Shown: positions 18,320 to 27,514, counted from the first letter of the stretch. The stretch is 64,000 nt of DNA from Clostridium cylindrosporum DSM 605 (GCF_001047375.1 NZ_LFVU01000002.1:62001-126000); one strand, 5' to 3'. A program made the numbers and translations. Notes: generated from the sequence alone by a model not told the origin.

Positions 18320-20017
18320 CTATATTCTGTGGAAATTATCCTTATTCTCTTTTATGACCTTAATAAAGACTTTTACTATGTCAGGGTCAAACTGTGTTCC
18401 ACTACACCTTATAAGCTCCTTAATCGCTTCCTCATAGGTTTTACTCTTATTATATGGTCTATCTGATGTCATAGCATCAAAACTATCTACAATCGTTAAT
18501 ACCCTTGCTAAAAACGGTATATCTTCACCCTTTAACTTTCCTGGATAACCTTCTCCATTATACTTTTCATGATGATGAAGTATTAAAGGTGTAACATTAT
18601 TAAGCGAATCTACACATTTAACTATATCCATACCATTTTCAGGGTGGTTTTGCACCATATTCCATTCCTCATCGTTTAAAGGCATCTTTTTATTTAAAAC
18701 TTCCTTAGGAATATTAATTTTACCTATATCATGCATATAAGCACCGTAAATCAGAGTTTTTTTATCTTCCTCAGAAAGATCTAGTTCATCTGCTAAAAGC
18801 CTACTATAGAGAACTACTCTTTCTGTATGAGCATAGGTGTACCTATCTTTAGAGTTAATAACACTTATTAATGTTTTAATTGATGCTATAACTTCAACAT
18901 GCCTTTCCTCTATATTACTTTTTAAATCATCTAATATAGATACATATCTTTCTACTCTGTTTTTCTTAAAGAACTTAGCTTTATATAGGGCATCATCTGC
19001 ACTTTTTAATAGTTCTATATCATTTGATGCTTTATCAGGATAAACAGATACACCCAGTGATACTGTAAGATTTCCATTTGGTTGGTTCTCTTGACCATCA
19101 AAATATGTATTTTCTATATCAATTCTTATTTTTTCTGCTATTTTTATTGCTTCTTCTTCTGTCTTTCTAGGTAGGATTATTCCAAATTCCTCCCCACCAT
19201 ATCTTGCCACTATATCATCATCAGTTACACTTCTTTTAAGGATTGCTCCTATAATCTTAAGTACTTCATCTCCCTTTTGATGACCATATAAATCGTTATA
19301 ATACTTAAAATAATCTATATCTATAAATATCAGTGAAACTGAACTCTTAACATCATCACTATACTTTACACAAGACCTTAAAAAGTCACGAAAATACCTA
19401 TGATTATATACCCCTGTTAATCCATCATAATTAACCATATTCTCTAATTCTTTTATATGTTCACCTTCAATTTTCACGTAAAAGCCTAGTGGCCATGAAG
19501 TTAATATAAATACACCAGATAATATAATATCATTTTCAAAATATGCATTAACAGGTGCACTTGGTGCAAATATTAAATCTATTAAGAGTATAATAGCAGA
19601 GGATGATATGGCAATAATCATTCCTTGTTTAATTCCTGATTGTATAGTAGTTGTAATAACAATAAACAAAAATAAAAATTTATATTGACTCTCATGTATA
19701 CCTGTAAAAAATATTACAGCTAATATTATCCCAATAAAGGTTATATTTTCTATATGTTGAATATAATTATTTTTCTTAATAACCTTTTCTCTTTTTATAG
19801 AAAACATCCATATAGTATAAATAAGCATTAGGGATATAACTACTATGCCTATATAAATAAGCCCATAATTAACATCTGTAGGACTCTCTATATACTCATA
19901 TTGTTTAAAAAAATATTTAAAAACTATTATTAGTACAAAAAGTAAAGTTGATAACTTTACAATTGATAATATATCATTTATTTGTTTTTCTCTATTATTT
20001 TTTATTATACTCATCAT
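18320..20017 (-). CDS. Membrane GGDEF and HD-GYP protein (c-di-GMP synthesis and breakdown)
   Basis: A 565-residue protein with about five to six membrane helices (residues 15-175), a diguanylate cyclase domain and a C-terminal HD-GYP phosphodiesterase domain. The cyclase signature is GGEEF at 274-278 with the upstream metal segment FIDIDYFK; the inhibitory RxxD is absent (TDDD at the expected place). The HD-GYP part has HDIGK at 429-433 and HHEKYNGEGYPG, both intact. One protein can thus in principle make and degrade c-di-GMP, with the membrane part as likely sensor. It lies 56 bases downstream of agrD, separated by a terminator, so it is probably its own transcript. Confidence 0.92.
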   Translation of the reverse strand: MMSIIKNNREKQINDILSIVKLSTLLFVLIIVFKYFFKQYEYIESPTDVNYGLIYIGIVVISLMLIYTIWMFSIKREKVIKKNNYIQHIENITFIGIILAVIFFTGIHESQYKFLFLFIVITTTIQSGIKQGMIIAISSSAIILLIDLIFAPSAPVNAYFENDIILSGVFILTSWPLGFYVKIEGEHIKELENMVNYDGLTGVYNHRYFRDFLRSCVKYSDDVKSSVSLIFIDIDYFKYYNDLYGHQKGDEVLKIIGAILKRSVTDDDIVARYGGEEFGIILPRKTEEEAIKIAEKIRIDIENTYFDGQENQPNGNLTVSLGVSVYPDKASNDIELLKSADDALYKAKFFKKNRVERYVSILDDLKSNIEERHVEVIASIKTLISVINSKDRYTYAHTERVVLYSRLLADELDLSEEDKKTLIYGAYMHDIGKINIPKEVLNKKMPLNDEEWNMVQNHPENGMDIVKCVDSLNNVTPLILHHHEKYNGEGYPGKLKGEDIPFLARVLTIVDSFDAMTSDRPYNKSKTYEEAIKELIRCSGTQFDPDIVKVFIKVIKENKDNFHRI

Positions 20018-20032
20018 TTGTCCTCATAACTA

Positions 20033-20076
20033 AAAAAATAATAAAAGATCGGATAACCGATCCTTATTATTTTTTA
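20033..20076 (-). terminator. Terminator of the agr-type operon
   Basis: GATCGG/CCGATC core stem with an outer AATAATA(A/G) stem, then TTTTTTTAG on the minus strand. It overlaps the last bases of agrD. Confidence 0.85.
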
Positions 20077-20208
20077 GTTTTCTTCTAAGCATTTTGGCTC
20101 CTCTGGTTGATAGGAATACCATAAACATGCTGATGTTGCTACAACTGATGCTGCAACTGTTGCTATAGCAGCAACCGCCATTAATACTTTGTTACCTAAC
20201 TTTTTCAT
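20074..20208 (-). CDS. agrD: AgrD-type cyclic lactone autoinducer precursor
   Basis: A 44-residue peptide with a textbook AAGGAGG before its ATG. The N-terminus is an amphipathic, hydrophobic leader (MKKLGNKVLMAVAAI, up to about residue 23). The core is TSACLWYS around C28, and the C-terminal tail begins YQPEEPK, the charged recognition tail of clostridial AgrD peptides. By analogy with C. perfringens, AgrB would cut after the core and form a thiolactone from C28, giving a five-residue CLWYS ring or a slightly larger one. A second cysteine (C40) sits in the discarded tail. agrB is directly upstream, separated by 34 bases. Confidence 0.92.
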   Translation of the reverse strand: MKKLGNKVLMAVAAIATVAASVVATSACLWYSYQPEEPKCLEEN

Positions 20209-20242
20209 TTTAGTTCCTCCTTAAAAGTATATTTAAAAGATT

Positions 20243-20863
20243 CTATTTTTTTAATATAAAATGTGATGCATTAGTTAGTGTAAATGCTTGCCAAGCTATT
20301 CCTATGTACATACATATAGCATATATTAAGTACTTATTATTTAAGGTAACTTTATAGCTTAGAATTAAACATATAACAATAACTAAATATACACTTAGTA
20401 TAAGTATAGAACCTTTCTTTAGCTTTTTTCTTTTATCCTGATTTCTTATTGGCTTTGCTACACTGTCAACAGGTGCAAACATATAAATCAAATAATATGT
20501 ACCAATAAAAATAATAATTCCAATTAAACTAACTATATAAATATTAAAATCATATATTAACTTTGTTATTAAAAATGTAGGTAATACACAAACTATTGTA
20601 CCAATAACAATACATTTACCTGGAGTATTTGCATGTGCTCCTCCAGAGTATTTTCTAAGTATAGCTGTTGCAAATGATACAATTAAAGATTCAAGTAAAA
20701 CCCCTAAAAACAGTCCAAAGACTGATGTTATAACTATAGAAAGTGTAATTTGAAGTATTGCAAATATACCATAAACTATAACATCCCTTTTATCCCCATC
20801 AAAGTTTAATTCCTTTGAAATATTATTTCCTAATTTATTAGCTACTTTATCTACCTTAAACAT
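20243..20863 (-). CDS. agrB: AgrB-type membrane endopeptidase
   Basis: A 206-residue integral membrane cysteine protease that trims the AgrD C-terminus and takes part in thiolactone formation. The catalytic pair H77 and C84 is visible in GGAHANTPGKC, at the same numbering as in S. aureus AgrB. Four to six membrane helices follow. The gene overlaps its upstream neighbour by 8 bases and precedes agrD by 34 bases. No agrC or agrA lies in this window, so the receptor is elsewhere or is a different two-component system, as discussed for C. perfringens VirSR. The ribosome site is somewhat distant from the ATG, which fits translational coupling. Confidence 0.95.
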   Translation of the reverse strand: MFKVDKVANKLGNNISKELNFDGDKRDVIVYGIFAILQITLSIVITSVFGLFLGVLLESLIVSFATAILRKYSGGAHANTPGKCIVIGTIVCVLPTFLITKLIYDFNIYIVSLIGIIIFIGTYYLIYMFAPVDSVAKPIRNQDKRKKLKKGSILILSVYLVIVICLILSYKVTLNNKYLIYAICMYIGIAWQAFTLTNASHFILKK

Positions 20864-21323
20864 TTTTCAACTGTCTTCTCCTTTTTAATAAAAAGTAACA
20901 AATCAATACTACTATCCATATAACCAATAATGAAGGTATGCCATAAAATATTTTTTGTATTGGATTAGCAAAAACTTCACTTATATTCATATCTAAAATT
21001 TTTTCTATAATAAATACATTTAACCCTTCACATAAAAGCTGAATTATTAATATTAATATACTTGCCTTAATACAACTTATAATATCTATTTTATTTATAA
21101 TAGAACTTGTCACTATAATAGCTATTAATGATAAAACAGTATGTACTCCATAATTAATTGGAAGACTTCTAATTAACAAAAATGAAATTGCTACTACAAA
21201 CCCTGAAATCATAAATCTAGATACCTTTACCTTAAATTTTGAGAATGTTAGTATAGCAAATACAAATAAAAAGGCTTCAGGTATAGCTCTAAATAAAAAT
21301 TCTATAAACGGTAACTCTAACAC
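20856..21323 (-). CDS. Membrane protein resembling the AgrC sensor domain without a kinase
   Basis: A 155-residue protein with five or six membrane helices and a short basic end (KRRRQLKNV). The first 130 residues resemble, in my judgement, the N-terminal membrane sensor of clostridial AgrC-like GHKL kinases (IPEAFLF near residue 14, RSLPINYGVHTVLS near 52). No histidine box or ATP-binding domain follows, because the frame ends and agrB begins. The start is GTG at 21323, eight bases after AAGGAG. It sits inside the agr operon between a DUF5317 gene and agrB. It may bind or chaperone the peptide, but this is inference and no family search was possible. Confidence 0.75.
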   Translation of the reverse strand: MLELPFIEFLFRAIPEAFLFVFAILTFSKFKVKVSRFMISGFVVAISFLLIRSLPINYGVHTVLSLIAIIVTSSIINKIDIISCIKASILILIIQLLCEGLNVFIIEKILDMNISEVFANPIQKIFYGIPSLLVIWIVVLICYFLLKRRRQLKNV

Positions 21324-21342
21324 TTGTATTTCTCCTTTTAAA

Positions 21343-21894
21343 CTATAATTTAATTATTCTACTTTCATTTATTTTTTTAATAGCAGCATAAATAATAATA
21401 AACACAAAAACTCTAATAAATATATCTCCAATACTCAAAATACTATACCCTAAATCAAATATATCTGTTAAGCAAATATATTTTACAGATGAACTTCCCA
21501 ACACGTGGATATCATTCACCTTAGAAAATGAATCTACTTTAGCATATCCTGTTAAATAAGATAATGCAGGAAAAACAGGCATCATTCCTGAATTAGACTT
21601 TATAGCAATATCATTTAAAAGTCCTCCAAGCACTATAAAAGCTGAACCTATTATAGCCTTTATATATATTTCATGCTTAAATATAATAAATAGATATGTA
21701 CAAAGATACGTTGTCTTTAAAATTCCAGAATATTGTACTAAAAAATAATTACCTAGAAATATATTAATCTGTGCAATTATAATTATAAGTTCCATAAAAA
21801 TTACGGGATAAAACTCCCACGAATTAAACACAGGTTTTATATTATATCCCTTTACTTTTGCAAAAATCATAGCTAAGATAACAGTTTCAATCAT
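21343..21894 (-). CDS. DUF5317 family membrane protein
   Basis: A 183-residue membrane protein with about five helices. It carries the marks of DUF5317: a central NSGMMPVFP segment and a late SIGDIFIRVFVF segment before the last helix. Its function is unknown. It is the first gene of the four-gene agr-type operon, and the next gene begins 19 bases after its stop; GAGAGGA precedes the ATG. C. perfringens agrBD is likewise preceded by two small membrane genes as I recall, which suggests a conserved accessory role in peptide signalling. Confidence 0.78.
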   Translation of the reverse strand: MIETVILAMIFAKVKGYNIKPVFNSWEFYPVIFMELIIIIAQINIFLGNYFLVQYSGILKTTYLCTYLFIIFKHEIYIKAIIGSAFIVLGGLLNDIAIKSNSGMMPVFPALSYLTGYAKVDSFSKVNDIHVLGSSSVKYICLTDIFDLGYSILSIGDIFIRVFVFIIIYAAIKKINESRIIKL

Positions 21895-22093
21895 AGTATT
21901 CCTCTCTCAATTTGCACAAACATTATTTAAATTTTTAGAACAATTAAAAATCTATGGCTTAATCCCTACTAATTATTATACTACTTTTAATCTACTTTTC
22001 CATATTTTTTCTATTTTTTTATATTAATTTAACAAAAATTCATCATTTTTTTACTTTTTTATACATTTATATATATATTTATTCAAAAATTAT

Positions 22094-22127
22094 AAAACAC
22101 CTAGAAAAAACTTTCTCTAGGTGTTTT
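22094..22127 (-). terminator. Terminator after the MATE gene
   Basis: A 12-base perfect stem AAAACACCTAGA/TCTAGGTGTTTT with a T-rich end on the minus strand, 31 bases beyond the MATE stop. The rest of the 21895-22157 gap shows only AT-rich sequence upstream of the agr operon. Confidence 0.85.
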
Positions 22128-22157
22128 ATCGTCTTTATAGAAAAATCATTAAAGTTA

Positions 22158-23513
22158 TTAAGAGTATTTAATTCTTCTAACTACCTTTTTCCATAGAATA
22201 AACCTATATACACTAAAAGCAACAATTCCCTTTAACATACTAGATATTGCTATACTCCACCAAACTCCATTAACTTCAAAGTAATCAATTAAAACTAAGG
22301 CTAGTGGAACTCTAATTACTGTTAATGACACACTTATAATAGCTGAGTATTTTGTTGAACCAAGTCCGGTAAACGCACCATTAGTAATCATCTCAACTGC
22401 AGCAAGGATTTGTGAAATTCCAATTATTCTTAAGTAATCTGCTGTAATCTTTATGGTTATTATATCTCTCACAAATATTGCTGCTAACCTTTCAGGTATA
22501 GCTATAAATGCAATTGTAATAAATAATGTATAAATTGTTCCGAGTATCAAGGAGATTTTATATCCGCTATTTATTCTATCTAGCCTTTTAGCTCCAAAAT
22601 TTTGACCAACAAAACTTGCAGCAGCTCCATTAAACCCACCAATTATAGTAAAAGTTATTGATTCTATTTGAAGTCCAATCTTTTGAGCTGCTATAGCATC
22701 AGCTCCGAATTTAGAAATAATTTTTGCTAAGGCAATATTTATCAAAGTAAATATTATTCTTTGCATAGAATTTGGAATACCGAGTCTCATTATTTCCTTT
22801 AGTGCAATAATATCAAAGTATTTTTTAAAGTTTACAGTATAAAAATCCTTTGAAAAATAAACCGACATTATAAATACAACGATATTAGAAATCACCGTTG
22901 CAATTGCTGCACCATTTACACCTAATTTAAAAGTATATATAAAAATTGGATCTAGTATTATATTTAAAATCAATCCTATTCCACTAATCTTTAATGATAT
23001 TTTATTATTACCAAAGCTAGAAAAAATTCTAGTATAAAAAGTATTAAAAAACACTATTACCATTGTTGAACCATTAATTAAAAGATATGATAAAGCTGAC
23101 TTATTAACTTTCAAATCATTTATTCCAAGAAAGCCTATGAGACTCTTACCATAAATTAATATAATTGACCCAAATATTATACCTAGGGTAAAGTTTAATA
23201 TAAAAGAAGTATTTATATATTTATTTACTTCTTCTTCATCTTTTTTTCCTAAGGCATGTGCTACTTTAACACTCCCTCCAATAACCACCATTGCATTTAC
23301 TGAGTATCCTAGTCCAATGTAAATACTAGATGCTCCTATACTCGCAACAGCACCACTACCAAGTCCTCCAACCCAAATCATATTTACAAAGTTATATGCA
23401 AATTGCAAAAGTGAGGTTACCACTAATGGAGTTGCAAGAGATAGTATAACTTTTAAAACGTTCCCTTTTGTTAAATCTATTTTTTTCATCTTTTGTCCTA
23501 CCATATACTTCAT
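22158..23513 (-). CDS. MATE family efflux transporter
   Basis: A 451-residue protein with twelve membrane helices in two similar halves, as in the MATE (MatE) family of Na+ or H+ coupled drug exporters. Segments such as LATPLVVTSLLQFAYNFVN near the N-terminus and GGFNGAAASFVGQNFGA near residue 290 are characteristic of the family. AAGGAG stands seven bases before the ATG. The gene is close behind the ABC transporter genes (45-base gap) and may be in the same transcript. The substrate cannot be read from sequence. Confidence 0.92.
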   Translation of the reverse strand: MKYMVGQKMKKIDLTKGNVLKVILSLATPLVVTSLLQFAYNFVNMIWVGGLGSGAVASIGASSIYIGLGYSVNAMVVIGGSVKVAHALGKKDEEEVNKYINTSFILNFTLGIIFGSIILIYGKSLIGFLGINDLKVNKSALSYLLINGSTMVIVFFNTFYTRIFSSFGNNKISLKISGIGLILNIILDPIFIYTFKLGVNGAAIATVISNIVVFIMSVYFSKDFYTVNFKKYFDIIALKEIMRLGIPNSMQRIIFTLINIALAKIISKFGADAIAAQKIGLQIESITFTIIGGFNGAAASFVGQNFGAKRLDRINSGYKISLILGTIYTLFITIAFIAIPERLAAIFVRDIITIKITADYLRIIGISQILAAVEMITNGAFTGLGSTKYSAIISVSLTVIRVPLALVLIDYFEVNGVWWSIAISSMLKGIVAFSVYRFILWKKVVRRIKYS

Positions 23514-23558
23514 ATTATAACTCCTTAAAAAGAGCTACTTTTTTATAAATCAAAATTA

Positions 23559-26500
23559 TTAGTCAATTGACTTTAAAGATTCTACCATATTTATTTTTTT
23601 AAGTTTATAATACATAAACCAATTAACTAAAAGCCCAAAAACAATTGTTAATAATGCAGATATAATATAACTAAATAGTTTAATATCTCTTCCAAACATA
23701 ATTGATTCAAGTTCTGCTGTTACCATAATGAATCTATGAAGAAAAGTACCTAAACTAAGCCCAAATAAACTTCCAATAAAAGTTAATATAATATTTTCTC
23801 TAAATACATATGAAGACACTTCATTATCATAAAATCCTAAAACCTTTATAGTTGCTATCTCTCTTAGTCTTTCACTTATATTTACATTTGTAAGATTATA
23901 TAAAACTACAAAAGCGAGAGCACCTGCTGACACTATCATAAGAAGTACTACATAATTTAAGTTAGAAATCATGCTATCAAATGATTCCATCAAGGTTGAA
24001 GTAAATTTAATGGAATTAATGTTTGTCTCTTTCATTATATCAATTGAGATAGCTTTTTCAATTTCTTTATTGGTATTTTTCACTTTTAAAAGTATTTGAT
24101 TGTATTTTACTTCCTCATTAAAAAGATTTTTATAAAATTCAGGAGTCATGTAAACATAGTGAGAAATATAATTTTCTGATACTCCCTCAACTAATACATT
24201 ATGCTTATTTTTATTTTTATCCTCAATGGATATAAAGTCTCCTATTTTAACTCCTAATATTTTAGAAATCTTTTCTGTAATAATTACCCCTTTATTAGAA
24301 ATAGTATATTTTTCTCCAGATACTCTATTTATAGTATTTACAAAGCTATTCATTTTACTTGAATTTTCTAAAACAAATATATTAACTTCTTTCTCTTTAT
24401 TTCCTTTAGATACATTAATATTCTTTATTCTTACATTTTCAAAATCTAAAATTCTTTTATCCTTAGATATAGCTTCTAAGTTCTTATTTTCTTCAATACT
24501 TAGAACCTCAGACTTATAACTTGCAACTGCATTATACTTAAAAACATCACCATATTGTTTTTCAACAATTGATGAAATTGAATCACGAATTCCAAATCCA
24601 CTTACCAAAAGAGCTGTACAGCCTGATATACCAATCACAGTCATAAAAAAACGCTTCTTATATCTAAAAATATTTCTTGCAGTTACTTTCTGTATAAAGT
24701 TCATTCTACTCCATATAAAACCTATTCTCTCAAGTAAAATTCTCTTTCCTTGTTTTGGAGCTTTAGGCCTCATTAAAAGTGATGGTTCCTCTAATAGTTC
24801 TTTATAACAAGCAAGCAATGCAGATAAGGTAGTTACTAATGTAGCTACAAGGATTGCAATTAAAGAAACTCCAATATCAAAATTTAAGATTATAGGTGGC
24901 AGTGTGTAGGTCATACTTGTATATGCGTTATATATGACAGTAGGAAATACAGTTAATCCTACAATAAGTCCAAGTATACTTCCTCCAATACTAGCAAAAG
25001 CTGCATATACTATATATTTAAATGCAATAGAGGCTTTATCGTAACCAAGACCCTTTAATGTACCGATATTTACTCTTTGTTCATCTACCATTCTTGTCAT
25101 AGTTGTAAGACATATAAGTGCCGCTACTAAAAAGAAAAATAAGGGAAATACCTTTGCAATAGCACTTATACTTTCAGCTGAATTTCCAAAGTCAACAAAA
25201 CCATAGTTAGCATTTCTATCTAGTACATACCATTTACCTTCCTTAATACCTTTTATGTCTTTTTCTTTTTGTTTAATCTCATTATCCGCTTTTAAAAACT
25301 CTCTATCCGCTTTTTCTTTATTTTTATTATATATATTTTCAGAACTTAAAATCTTAGCTTTACCCCTTTTTATCTCTTCTTTAGCTTTAACAAATTCTTT
25401 TTGCGCTAAAACTTCACTATTCTTAATTTTTAATCTTTGCTTACTTATTTCTTCCTTTGCATTGGCAATTGTAATAAAAGATTCTTTAAATTTTATTTGA
25501 GATAATTCTAACTCTTGCATCTTTAAATCTAAATTCTTTTTAGCACTGTCTATATAAGATTCTAATTCAACAAGAGTTTTTCTTGTATCAATTATTTTCT
25601 TCTCTAATTCCTTTTTCTCAATATCTGATTTATTACCATAGGCTACTTCATTTTCCATGAAACTTATTTGAGATTTTAACTCATTTATTTTATTTTGCTC
25701 TTCTCTTATTTTAGTTTTAGAAAGCTCTAAATTCTTTTCAACGCTAGGTTTATTTTTTATAAAATCGTTATAACTATTATTTAATGCTTTCTCATTAGCT
25801 ATAAGATTATTTTCTTCCATATCTATTCTAAATTTGGAGTCTTCAATAAGCTTTTTAAAACTACTTTCTTTTTTAATTAGTTGCTTTTCCCCTTTTTCTA
25901 AGTCATCCTTAGCTTTATTTATTTTTATTTTTGCATTTGAAAGCTCTTTATATGCTGAGGATCTTTTATCATTTAGCTCTTTCTTTCCAGCTTCTAACTT
26001 TTCATTTGCATCACTTATAACTTCATCGTATCTTAATGAAGCTCTTTTCTTACCTAAGTTTTCTATTTCTTTTTTTACCTTTTTCACATTTTCATCATAC
26101 TCATCACTATAGGAAAGTAGACCTTTTGTTCCCTTTAATGTTATATTTACATCAGTATATATTTTACTTTTAAACTCATCTTTAGGTACCATAATAAAAG
26201 TATCAAGCTGACCGTTTCCAATTGTACTGCTACCCTTTTGCTCAGAAATATAATATGGTGTTTGAACCTTACCTACAACTGTGTACTTAGTATTTTTAAA
26301 GGTATCTTCCAAACTTTCATTATTATCACCATAAATCTCTATCTTTGAGCCTATGTTAATATTCTTTTCCATTAGTGAAGATTCAATTACACATTCTCCG
26401 AGTTTAACTGGAAACCTTCCTTCAACTAGGCTTGGCTTATTTATATATTCTCCAGGTTTATCACTTAATTTATCTAAATCAAGTGAATGTACTCTAATTA

Positions 26501-26816
26501 CTAATTCTTTTTTATCAATATTAGTTAGAACATCTTTGGAATAACCTCCTGAAGTTCTCTTAACTTCTTTTATTTTGCTCAATTCATTTATATCACTATC
26601 TGTTAATCCAAGATTTGAAATAAGTTGAATATCCATAAGATTATTTCTATCAAAATAATTATCTGCTGTTGACTCCATTATTGGCGATGCAACATTTACA
26701 CCTGCAAAAAAGGCTACCCCTAATGCAACAATAAAAAATATAGACAAAAACCTTCCAATAGACTTTTTAACTTCTCGAGTAGTATCTTTAATAATAGAAA
26801 ATTTCATAACTACCAC
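23559..26816 (-). CDS. Large FtsX-type ABC transporter permease with coiled coil
   Basis: A 1085-residue permease. There is one membrane helix near residue 20, an extracellular region of about 540 residues, three helices (about 555-680), a fourth near 730, another extracellular domain (about 755-945), and three final helices in an FtsX fold. Residues about 270-520 of the first extracellular region are a long charged coiled coil rich in Lys and Glu (for example EKKELEKKIIDTRKTL). The ATPase of the pair is encoded immediately upstream and overlaps it. The GTG at 26816 has AAAGGA close by; ATG 26807 is the alternative. MacB/YknZ-like exporters of peptides or lipoproteins are the nearest relatives. 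The substrate is unknown. Confidence 0.88.
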   Translation of the reverse strand: MVVMKFSIIKDTTREVKKSIGRFLSIFFIVALGVAFFAGVNVASPIMESTADNYFDRNNLMDIQLISNLGLTDSDINELSKIKEVKRTSGGYSKDVLTNIDKKELVIRVHSLDLDKLSDKPGEYINKPSLVEGRFPVKLGECVIESSLMEKNINIGSKIEIYGDNNESLEDTFKNTKYTVVGKVQTPYYISEQKGSSTIGNGQLDTFIMVPKDEFKSKIYTDVNITLKGTKGLLSYSDEYDENVKKVKKEIENLGKKRASLRYDEVISDANEKLEAGKKELNDKRSSAYKELSNAKIKINKAKDDLEKGEKQLIKKESSFKKLIEDSKFRIDMEENNLIANEKALNNSYNDFIKNKPSVEKNLELSKTKIREEQNKINELKSQISFMENEVAYGNKSDIEKKELEKKIIDTRKTLVELESYIDSAKKNLDLKMQELELSQIKFKESFITIANAKEEISKQRLKIKNSEVLAQKEFVKAKEEIKRGKAKILSSENIYNKNKEKADREFLKADNEIKQKEKDIKGIKEGKWYVLDRNANYGFVDFGNSAESISAIAKVFPLFFFLVAALICLTTMTRMVDEQRVNIGTLKGLGYDKASIAFKYIVYAAFASIGGSILGLIVGLTVFPTVIYNAYTSMTYTLPPIILNFDIGVSLIAILVATLVTTLSALLACYKELLEEPSLLMRPKAPKQGKRILLERIGFIWSRMNFIQKVTARNIFRYKKRFFMTVIGISGCTALLVSGFGIRDSISSIVEKQYGDVFKYNAVASYKSEVLSIEENKNLEAISKDKRILDFENVRIKNINVSKGNKEKEVNIFVLENSSKMNSFVNTINRVSGEKYTISNKGVIITEKISKILGVKIGDFISIEDKNKNKHNVLVEGVSENYISHYVYMTPEFYKNLFNEEVKYNQILLKVKNTNKEIEKAISIDIMKETNINSIKFTSTLMESFDSMISNLNYVVLLMIVSAGALAFVVLYNLTNVNISERLREIATIKVLGFYDNEVSSYVFRENIILTFIGSLFGLSLGTFLHRFIMVTAELESIMFGRDIKLFSYIISALLTIVFGLLVNWFMYYKLKKINMVESLKSID

Positions 26817-27514
26817 TCAATCCTTTCTACAGGTACTGGTTTCTCATTTTTTTCTATGTTATGTATCTTGCCGTTTCTTACAGTAATTATTTTGTCTCCC
26901 ATTGGTGCCAAAGCCATGTTATGAGTTATAACAACTACCGTCATACCTATTTTTCTATTAGTGTCTTGTAAAAGTTTAAGTATAGACTTTCCTGTATTAT
27001 AATCTAAAGCTCCTGTAGGTTCATCACAAAGTAATAGCTTAGGATTCTTAGCTAAAGCCCTTGCAATTGCAATCCTTTGTTGCTCTCCTCCTGATAGCTG
27101 AGATGGAAAGTTATCACGTCTACTCTTTAAACCTACCGCTTCTAGAATTTCCTCAGGATTAAATGGGTTTTTACATATTTGTGTTGCAAGTTCTATATTC
27201 TCTATTGCAGTTAGATTTTGTACTAAATTATAAAACTGAAATACAAAACCTATTTCATGTCTTCTGTATGCGGTTAAACTTCTTTGATTATAGGAACTTA
27301 TGTCTTTACTGTCTACAAAAACTCTTCCACTAGTTGGCATATCCATTCCGCCTAAAATATTTAATATAGTACTCTTACCTGCTCCACTAGCTCCGGCAAC
27401 CACAACAAATTCACCTTTGTTAATAGAAAAATCTACTCCATCAAGTGCATTTATTTTTACCTCACCCATTTTATATGTCTTTTTAACATTAGAAAATTCA
27501 ATAAAACTTACCAA
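26810..27514 (-). CDS. ABC transporter ATP-binding protein (MacB/LolD type)
   Basis: A 234-residue ATPase. Walker A is GASGAGKST, the signature is LSGGEQQRIAIARAL and Walker B is LLLCDEPTGALD, all intact. It belongs to the MacB/LolD class that energises FtsX-fold permeases. The start is TTG at 27514 behind GGGGG with a 7-base spacing; the native sequence is MVSFIEFSNVKK. Its stop overlaps the GTG of the permease gene, so the two are coupled. Energy is probably used to extrude or release a substrate at the membrane surface and not to import it. Confidence 0.93.
   Translation of the reverse strand: MVSFIEFSNVKKTYKMGEVKINALDGVDFSINKGEFVVVAGASGAGKSTILNILGGMDMPTSGRVFVDSKDISSYNQRSLTAYRRHEIGFVFQFYNLVQNLTAIENIELATQICKNPFNPEEILEAVGLKSRRDNFPSQLSGGEQQRIAIARALAKNPKLLLCDEPTGALDYNTGKSILKLLQDTNRKIGMTVVVITHNMALAPMGDKIITVRNGKIHNIEKNEKPVPVERIEW

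Noticed and set aside
20000-22160. agrC/agrA two-component genes next to agrBD
   Set aside because: No histidine kinase or LytTR regulator is encoded on either side; only a kinase-less membrane protein was found.
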